Assembly: GCA_009823505.1 (NCBI GenBank)
Contig: VZQC01014000.1
Span: forward strand, 1,237,024-1,301,023
Source: Rhizomys pruinosus
Taxonomy: Eukaryota > Chordata > Mammalia > Rodentia > Spalacidae
Direction: 5' to 3'
DNA length: 64,000 bases
Numbering within the stretch: position 1 is the stretch's first letter; each line of letters begins with the position of its first letter. Made by a program: the position numbers and the translations under genes. Below the pieces are notes generated by a model, which was given only the letters and a program-made list of their open reading frames with translations, ran no database searches and was not told where the DNA came from. Below are positions 57,597 through 64,000 of the stretch, piece by piece.

Positions 57597-57742
57597 GTAT
57601 TTTTGAGAAAGGGTTTCCTTGTAGCCCCAGCTGTTCTGGAACTCACTTTGTAGATCAGGCTGGACTTCAACTCACAGAGATCCACCTGCCTCTGGTTCCG
57701 GAGTGCTGGGATTAAAGGTGTGCACCACTACGCCCAGGTATC
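57597..57742 (-). repeat. B1 SINE, antisense
   Basis: 'tttttgagaaagggtttcct' to 'gtgcaccactacgcccagg'. Confidence 0.88.
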
Positions 57743-57824
57743 ACTCTTTTTTAATAAACAGTCCCAGGGATAGGGGTACAAGTTTTTAAGTCATTTGACC
57801 ACAGAGATGCTAAGAAAAAATCAG

Positions 57825-57911
57825 TGCACAGACTTGCATGCAGACAGTGCATTCATACACATACAGAAATAAATAAAATTAATTAAAAAAAATTAAAAAA
57901 AAAGAAAAAAA
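57825..57911 (+). repeat. B2 SINE, 5' truncated insertion
   Basis: Only the last part of a B2 ('cacagacttgcatgcagaca' to the A-rich tail), yet with the TSD aagaaaaaatcagt at 57,811-57,824 and 57,912-57,925, showing a true 5'-truncated retroposition. Confidence 0.9.
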
Positions 57912-57925
57912 AAGAAAAAATCAGT

Positions 57926-58699
57926 ATAGAGTAAAACATTCAGCATGATGAAAAAGTGCAAGAAAACCAATTTTTGGCACAGTACCTTCCTCTTGTTTCA
58001 TTGTTCTGTTTTCCCCTTTACAATCGGTCCAACTATATTTCATATACAAATGTTCCAGGCTCCATTCCACTAGGCAGAAATGGTGCCGTTTAATGTAGAG
58101 AGGTACGGTCCTTCCGCACTAAGGTACTTGGCAGTAGTCTGACACACATTTGGTCTGCGCAGCACTGTAATGCTCATACTTGGGTGAGTTTGCAAGAAGT
58201 AACAAGCCTGGGATTGGAGGGCCCCTCTACTCCACTACCACGTCTCTGATGCTGAGGTCATTGGTACTAGGGTCCAGGATGTGAGTTTGACGCTCTTCTT
58301 GGGGGGTCTGCACACAAGAGGCACGTGCCGAGGTTCTGTCAAGAGGGAGGCTTGTAATTGTTAATAGAAGGTGACCACCATGACCTCATTTTCTCTGAAG
58401 ATTTTTTTTTCTTTTAACCTAACACTCAGTGCATGGAACAGGCCTACAGCCGCCAGGCTTTGGACTAGCTGCTGCTGGGACTGGTTAGAGCTGTGTGGGT
58501 TTGTGGGTTGCGGGTTACAGGGCTCAGAGCTGTGCGGTTGCAGGGGTTCAGCACTGCTGAAACGTGGGGCTGTGAGTTAGAGTACCTCCTAGGAGCAGAG
58601 CCGCGGAAAGCCCAACTGAAAAGCAGGGGAGACTGCGGGGACTGTGGGCTGGAAGAATGTGCGGTGTAGGGCCATAGATTCCCGGGCATCGGAGTGCGG
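57926..58699. other. Unique sequence upstream of the CpG island
   Basis: No exon or repeat recognised. From about 58,480 the sequence turns GC-rich with loosely repeated 'ctgtggg' and 'ctgcggg' words leading into the promoter. Confidence 0.5.
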
Positions 58700-58832
58700 G
58701 ACTGTGGCCTGCACGACTGAGGAGCTGCAGACTACCAGGCCGCAAGGTTGCGGGCTGGAGAGCTGCGGGGCGGAGCTTGTCTGCGGGGAAATGACGTAGC
58801 GAGCCCCGCGCGCTCGGTGGGCTCCTAGCTGC

Positions 58833-58845
58833 GCTCCCTGGTAAC
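58833..58845 (+). promoter_or_regulatory. RFX X-box-like motif in the FAM184A promoter
   Basis: GCTCCC-T-GGTAAC fits the loose X-box consensus (RYYNYY, 1-3 bases, RRNRAC) bound by RFX factors, about 300 bases before the ATG. One half-site is good and the other weak, so this is only a candidate. Confidence 0.35.
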
Positions 58846-59144
58846 GGCGCTCGGCAGCTCCCGCGTCCTCCCGCCCCGCCTACCGCCGCCGCAGCTCGCC
58901 AGGTCTCCGCCTCCCTCCGCAGCCCCCGAGGCGAGTCGCCGGGTCGGTGCGACTGCGAGCGGGAAGCCACCGCGCCGTCGTCGCACGCTCGGTCTGGGCA
59001 GGGGACGCGAGGGTCGCAGGCGGGAGGGCGCGGGCCGGCGGGTCTGGACTTGGCCGTCCGGACTGTCACCTCCCCCGCGTCGTTGCGGCGCTGGCCTCGC
59101 CCGGCGCGCGGGGACAGGTGCCCCGGCCGGGGTCTGCCGAGAAG

Positions 59145-59312
59145 ATGGCGACCCCGGGCATGAGCTGGCAGCAGCAATATTACGGCGGTTCTGCGGCCGG
59201 GGCGGCCAAATTCGCGCCCTCGGGGACCGGCGCGCATCTGGCCGGGCACAGCATGGACTACAGCCACGACCTGCACCTGAAAATGAGCAAGAAGATCGCC
59301 CAGCTCACCAAG
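59145..59312 (+). CDS. FAM184A: FAM184A, first coding exon (5' part only)
   Basis: The exon encodes 56 residues beginning MATPGMSWQQQYYGG and ending MSKKIAQLTK. I recognise this as the N-terminus of FAM184A, a long (about 1,140 residues in human) coiled-coil protein of poorly known function, paralogous to FAM184B. The ATG is in a strong Kozak context (A at -3, G at +4) and sits inside a CpG island. The reading frame runs to AAG at 59,310-59,312, followed at once by a GTACGG splice donor; as I recall the human protein, exon 1 ends at this same lysine. The tail (about residues 42-56) is charged and helical, as expected for the start of the coiled coil. The remaining exons lie beyond the window. 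The segment near residues 16-22 (SAAGAAK) looks three residues longer than the human protein as I remember it, perhaps a local duplication. In other mammals the upstream neighbour is MAN1A1; I see none of its exons here. Confidence 0.93.
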
Positions 59313-61007
59313 GTACGGGCGCGGGGCTCCCCTGGCGCCAGGTGCAGGGCCCCTCCGGAAGCAACAGTGACTTGCCTCCCAGCCCCGCAAACTTGGCTGG
59401 GACCCGGCCACCCAACTTGAACTAGGCAGCACACCAACACGCCTGGGTATCAGGCTTGCACCCTTTTGCCTATGGTCGAGCCTGCACGGAGTGAATGAGG
59501 TTGTACTTTCTGGGTTCCACGTTACTAATTCACTTTCCTGTTGCTTCGGTGCTCTGGCCAGGGCTGCACGAGGCAGCTTGCTTACCTGCAAGTTTGGTAC
59601 AGGTTTACCAAACAAGACCCAGAGTCCTCCGAACTAATCAGTGTCTGTTACTAGTTACGCAGTTTAGCCGGAGAATAAACTTTCCGAGGTTATTATTCAC
59701 AGGACTGTAGGAGGGTGTAATATACCTTGAGTACCATTTTAGGGATTTAATGAGTCATTCCTTACCCGGACAAAATGTCAAATAAGGTTTATTAGATGAA
59801 TCACAATGTGCTTGGCTTTTGTAAACGTTTCATCTTATCAAAAGGTAGTTTTCAAAGCGTTGACAGAATATGTCGCCTGCACATTTGGTCAACTATAATT
59901 TAAGGTGGTATGTCAGTGAGTTCCTTTCCCAATTTACTAAACGCTGATAATGAAAAGTTGGTTTCTGTTGAAGAAAGAGTAATTTCCAGCCAGTTAACTA
60001 CTCGCTAGTCTGTGTAGATCTTAGCAGCAGCTTATCACTATGTGGACGCGATTTGTGGTTTCTGGAAGTTAGTCTTGGTGATAGCCCTCCATAGGAGTGT
60101 AGTGATGCTGGAGGTGGGTGGCCACGGGGTTGGGGTGGGTTGTCACTGCTGGATAATCTCTTGTGATCTGACTCAACTCCACATTTTTATCATATGTCAC
60201 TTGACTTTTTTGAGAGTAGACCAAAGCAGTAGTATTAGAAGAAAGGAAAAGGGAAAGATTTCAGTAAAGAAATGTGATTGGGTGCATAGAAGTGAAAGTG
60301 CAAAACCAAGAACAAGACAAACTGTGGAAAGCAACACAACCTCTTGAGGAATTTCCTTTCTTGTTCTTCGTCTTTATTCTTTCAGCATCTCAGAGGTGGC
60401 TATGTGTGCAGTTTTTGCTATTTGCTCTTGTGACAGTGCCCATATCCAGAGAAAGGAAGGTGTAGGAAGGCACCATAGCTGGGTGCCATCAGGACGTGTA
60501 CATGGCCAGGGCTAAACATCAGGCCTCCTCAGTAGTGTTTCATCTTCAGAATGCTGATGGCCACAGTGAGGCTTATGAATATTTATTTGTTCTGGCTTTT
60601 TCTTATGTTGTGTTCACAGCGTCCATCATTCTTATTTTAGATTGTAACCCTCTGGAGCCTCCTGTAGGGAATAGAAACACTCCATAGTTGGTAGGGGGAC
60701 TTGCGCTGTTTAATAAAAGCTGTTTTTCTTCAGTAAATTTTTTTCCCTTTCTACTTACACTTTTCAATTTCCTGTTCTCTTATCAATAAAAGCAGTTCAG
60801 CCCTGGCGGCACAGGTGGGATATTGAGTGGGTGACGTTATCTCTGTCTCAAGTCTCATGAGCCAGCTGTTCTGGGCCCAGTGCTCCCTGCCCCCCAGTGC
60901 TGCACTAATCTCTGCTGAGTGTTATCTGGACTCGGATTGCCTTTTGTAGTTACTGTTTCTAACACCCTGTCTGATTCTGAGTGCTGCACACATTTCATCC
61001 CTTATGC

Positions 61008-61451
61008 TAGGGTTTCTAGCATAGCACAGTTGCCATTTTTTGGAAAGTTCCTCGTGTTGGGGGCTGGCTGCCCTGTGCATTATTTATAGAATGTTTAGCA
61101 GCATCCTTGTGCTACTGAATGGGTAGAAGTTGCCCATGCCCATGCCTGGGCACTTAGTAGTAACAGTAAAGTCTGCAGACAATACCAAGTGTTCCCTGGG
61201 CAGGTTTGTGTAGGAGAGAGGCGGTAATGTAGGGTTTCTAGCATAGCACAGTTGCCATTTTTTGGAAAGTTCCTCGTGTTGGGGGCTGGCTGCCCTGTGC
61301 ATTATTTATAGAATGTTTAGCAGCATCCTTGTGCTACTGAATGGGTAGAAGTTGCCCATGCCCATGCCTGGGCACTTAGTAGTAACAGTAAAGTCTGCAG
61401 ACAATACCAAGTGTTCCCTGGGCAGGTTTGTGTAGGAGAGAGGCGGTAATG
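61008..61451. repeat. Tandem duplication, 222-bp unit x 2, identical
   Basis: The block starting 'tagggtttctagcatagcac' at 61,008 repeats at 61,230; I find no difference between the copies. It lies in FAM184A intron 1. Confidence 0.97.
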
Positions 61452-61904
61452 TCATGCCAGCAAGGGATAATTAGCTCTGAATTGTATGGAAATACCTAGG
61501 GCTTCCCCTACCCCTATGGCCTGTCTTTATATTTCCCAAGATAAAGCTTGAAAATGAAGCAGTCTGATAATAGAAGTCTGTTGCAGCCAGTTCCGCTGAG
61601 GCTCACACACTCTACAAAGATATGCTTCTTCCTTTATTTCTCACTTTAGAAATTTTACAGTCACATTTGCTTACTGTAAATAGGATTCCATAAGCATTGT
61701 GTCTTGGAAATGTGTGTGTGGGGAAGGGTAGATTGTTAGGAACTTTACTGTGGTATGTATAGGCCAAGATGTTCACTAAAGAATTTACTAATAAATTCAC
61801 ACCAGTAGAGGTATGTTGAATAGAAGTATGGTTAGAACTTAATTTTTAGCTTATATTTCAAAATTAAATATTGTAAAGATATCTAATTAAACTAGGAACT
61901 GGGG
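61452..61904. other. Unique intron sequence
   Basis: Nothing recognised. Confidence 0.45.
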
Positions 61905-62210
61905 ATAGGGAGGATCAGTTGGTAAAGCCCTAGCTCATTCAAGCATGAGGATCTGGGTTCAATCTCAGCACCCACATAAAAAAAGCTGGATGCCGATGTA
62001 TGTACTTGTGATCCCAGCACTGGGGAAGTAGGCACAGGGCATTCCCTGGGGATGGCTAGCTGGTTAGTCTAGCCAAAACAGCAAACTCTAGGCCTCAACA
62101 AATAAGATGGAGAGCAATTAAGGAAGACATCTGACATCAATCTCTGCGTCCATGCACATACATGTGCACACATACAACACACACATGAACACATGTATAC
62201 ACATAGATTA
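61905..62210 (+). repeat. B4/RSINE-type SINE
   Basis: 'ggatcagttggtaaagccct' ID-like head, a 'gatcccagcactggggaagt' B1-like middle, and a 'cacatacatgtgcacacata' tail. Confidence 0.75.
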
Positions 62211-62262
62211 AGATAGGATCCTTTCAGCATCATATTAGCAGCATGATTAAGACCGTACATTG

Positions 62263-62480
62263 GAGACTGGAGAGGTGGCTTAGAGGTTTAAAGTGCATAC
62301 TGGCTTTGCAGAGGACCTGAGTTAGTTCCCTGCACATATATCAAGCACCTCACAACCACTTGTAACTCCAGCTCCAGGAAATCTGATGCCTTCTGGCCTT
62401 TGCAGATACCTAAGTTCATGTGTACATACTCACACCCAGACACACACTCACACACATAATTAAAAAGTAAAAACTAAATT
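62263..62480 (+). repeat. B2/B3-family SINE
   Basis: 'gactggagaggtggcttaga' to 'cactcacacacataattaaa'. Confidence 0.85.
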
Positions 62481-62492
62481 AAAAAAAAAAAT

Positions 62493-62636
62493 GCAGCCAG
62501 ATGTGGTGGACCAGCCTTTAATCTCAGAGCTTGGGAGGATCTCTGTGAGATGGAGGCCAGACTTACCTACATAACAAGTTCCAGGCCAATTGGGATCACA
62601 GGGAAACCCTATCTCAACAAACAAACAAACAAAAAA
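62493..62636 (+). repeat. B1 SINE, diverged
   Basis: 'gcagccagatgtggtggacc' to 'ccctatctcaacaaacaaac'. Confidence 0.82.
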
Positions 62637-62642
62637 ATGCGG

Positions 62643-62862
62643 GGACTGAAGAAGAGAGAGCTCAGCAGTTAAGAACACTTGCTGTTCCTACAGAGGACCC
62701 AGGTTCCTTTCTCAGAACTCACATGGCATCTAACAGTCCTCTGTAACGTCAGTCAGGAGATCCAGCACCCTCTTCTGGCATCTGCAGGTACCAGGCACAC
62801 GTGACAGACATACATACAAATGGGCAAAACACTCATACACATAAAAATTTCAAAAGGATAAT
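62643..62862 (+). repeat. B2/B3-family SINE
   Basis: 'gagagctcagcagttaagaa' to 'cactcatacacataaaaatt'. Confidence 0.85.
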
Positions 62863-63054
62863 TCTAATTTTAGAGAGTTGTAATGGCATATACTGGGCTC
62901 CTAATTCAGGTTATCACTGATAATACTTGGTATATTTCAACAAAATATTAATAAAATATAATAAGTAAGATGTTTTAAGATACCCCTTTAAAAATTCTTT
63001 GGCGGTTTTTGTTTTGTTTTGCTTTGATTATTTATTTATTTTTTGTTTTTGGTC

Positions 63055-63203
63055 TTTTTTCTTTTTTTTTGAGAGAGGGTCTCCCTATAGCCCCAGGGGC
63101 TGGAATTCACTCTGTAGACCAGGCTGACCTTGAACTCACAGAGAGCCACCTGCCTCTACCTCCCAAGTGCTGAGATTAAAGGCGTGTACCACCACACCCG
63201 GCT
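63055..63203 (-). repeat. B1 SINE, antisense
   Basis: 'gagagagggtctccctatag' to 'gtaccaccacacccggc'. Confidence 0.88.
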
Positions 63204-63205
63204 TA

Positions 63206-63300
63206 AAGATGGTTCTTAGCCACCTTCTGGGTGCTGGGAACCCGGGTGCTTTGCAAGAGCAGTCAGCACTCTTAACCGCTGAGCCATCTCTTCAGCTCCA
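63206..63300 (-). repeat. B2/B3 SINE 5' fragment, antisense
   Basis: 'ggttcttagccaccttctgg' to 'gctgagccatctcttcagct'. Confidence 0.85.
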
Positions 63301-63344
63301 TTGCTTTGATTTATTTTTTATTTATTTTACTTTATTTTATTTTT

Positions 63345-63740
63345 TCTATTACTTTTTAATTTTTTTTCATTTTTTAACAATAGGTAATAATTTATGAGTA
63401 CAAGCATCCTTCATGTAAAACCAATTTGCAAGTAGTTGTGCCCAAACCCACACAGCCCATGGGTCCCACCATCCAGCTGGGGGGGGGGCTTGTATGTACA
63501 ATCAAGTTGATCAAATAAGCGTCCAGACTATATTGCTGTAGTTTCACCATTCACCCCAATTGCAGCCCTTACATTCTACTATGCCCCCCTTCCACAGATT
63601 GTTCCCTAGGCTTAGAAAAGGGGCACAGGTGGACGAGAAGCAAAACGGTCTACTTTCTCTGGAGCTGTTGTTTTGGACTCTGGTCAATTCTGGCTGTTTC
63701 CTTTCATGGGCTGACAATTTGTCCAGGAATAACCTTTCAG
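63345..63740 (-). mobile_element. L1-like 3' UTR fragment, antisense
   Basis: Reverse-complement relative of 20,150-20,540: 'gagtacaagcatccttcatg', 'aagcataatcc'-side sequence and 'ttccctaggcttagaaaagg' align in order with that segment. The G-rich end is missing. Confidence 0.55.
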
Positions 63741-63778
63741 TCCTACTAATGAAGCACAAAAACAGTTTTGATTTTTTT

Positions 63779-63893
63779 AAAAACAGGGTCTCCCTCTTTA
63801 ACCGAGACTGGCCTCAAAGTAACAAAGTACCAGTGCTCCTGGTTCAGCTTCCTGAGTGTAGAGCCTGTGGTTGTGCATCACCATGACCTGCAT
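63779..63893 (-). repeat. Old B1-like SINE, antisense
   Basis: 'aacagggtctccctctttaa' and 'gtggttgtgcatcaccatga', diverged. Confidence 0.6.
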
Positions 63894-64000
63894 TATTCTG
63901 TTCTTGATGGCATTATATGACATTTATTTTGAATTTTTACTACTAAGCTCTTTTAAAATGTATGTAGTAATTCTTCTACTTGAATATCAAAACTTCAAGG

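Larger units (their letters stand above)
58700..59400 (+). promoter_or_regulatory. FAM184A: CpG-island promoter and 5' UTR of FAM184A
   Basis: CpG density and GC content rise sharply from about 58,700 and fall again after about 59,400, bracketing the FAM184A start codon. I see no TATA box. A GC box (GGGGCGG) lies at 58,767-58,773 and a CRE-like TGACGTAG at 58,792-58,799. The transcription start cannot be fixed from sequence; about 58,800-58,950 is reasonable, giving a 200-350 base 5' UTR. A CpG-island, TATA-less promoter usually has dispersed start sites. Confidence 0.85.
59313..64000 (+). other. FAM184A: Start of FAM184A intron 1
   Basis: The segment begins at the GTACGG donor and shows no further exon-like open frame with splice sites before the window ends. 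59,400-61,000 is unique-looking sequence with no recognisable element. After that come a 222-bp tandem duplication, a B4-type SINE and a dense SINE cluster (61.9-63.9 kb). Confidence 0.85.

Noticed and set aside
1..58700. Exons of MAN1A1, the expected upstream neighbour of FAM184A
   Set aside because: I looked for its C-terminal coding region and found nothing convincing; in mouse the gap between the genes is, as I recall, longer than this window.
58548..59615. 355-codon open frame on the - strand over the CpG island
   Set aside because: GC-rich DNA lacks stops by chance. The composition is R/P/G/A-rich, no family is visible, and it lies opposite the recognised FAM184A exon.
2952..63300. tRNA genes suggested by A- and B-box-like heads
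   Set aside because: All are heads of B2/B3, B4 or ID SINEs with A-rich tails and, in many cases, target-site duplications.

Overview
This is a 64 kb piece of mammalian nuclear DNA, almost certainly from a myodont rodent (muroid or dipodoid). It is packed with B1, B2/B3, B4/RSINE and ID SINEs, rodent MaLR LTRs (ORR1- and MT-type), L1 of several ages and ancient L1M fossils. The B1 and B2 copies do not look like the standard house-mouse or rat consensus (many B1s end in an 'aaaagacc' plus A-run tail, and a B2 subgroup has a 17-bp internal duplication), so another rodent is likely, but I cannot name the species.

The only protein-coding gene I can support is at the right end. A CpG-island promoter (about 58.7-59.4 kb) leads into the first coding exon of FAM184A on the + strand (ATG at 59,145, splice donor after 59,312). 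The rest of the window, 59,313-64,000, is the start of intron 1. It contains a 222-bp exact tandem duplication and several SINEs. The 58 kb upstream looks like intergenic DNA. I found no other exon, tRNA, rRNA, CRISPR array or bacterial-type element.

Layout. 1-12.5 kb: unique sequence with an MLT2-type ERVL LTR, an ancient L1M fossil carrying an inverted B1 pair, a dispersed 0.24-kb direct repeat, and many SINEs. 12.5-27.5 kb: a structurally suspicious block. A 2.4-kb segment appears twice in direct orientation (12,897-15,361 and 23,576-25,906) and a 3-kb segment appears twice in inverted orientation (15,363-18,402 and 20,492-23,575). The joints are single 'n' bases at 15,362 and 18,403, and the copies differ by many small indels. 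This looks more like a mis-joined, poorly polished assembly than a real palindrome, but both readings are possible. The block contains a MaLR provirus on the - strand with both LTRs and a tRNA-Leu-type primer site. 26.8-34.6 kb: an antisense L1 3' fragment, a B4, a MaLR LTR, then a nearly complete but broken L1 on the + strand. 34.6-42.7 kb: SINEs, an MLT1-like LTR split by a B2, a 111-bp tandem duplication, a triple B1 cluster, and a 25-copy 48-bp minisatellite. 42.7-58.7 kb: mostly unique sequence, plus an MT-type LTR cut in two by an L1-derived insertion with a 14-bp target-site duplication, L1M fossils and simple repeats.

No convincing novel biological system is present. The best leads are the inverted/direct duplication block, the 48-bp minisatellite with its CpG-decay pattern, the nested L1 with a possible 3' transduction, the recent tandem duplications and the B2 subfamily structure. 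Repeat family names are assigned by eye from memory of consensus sequences. Boundaries are accurate to a few bases where a target-site duplication (TSD) is given and to about 10-30 bases elsewhere.
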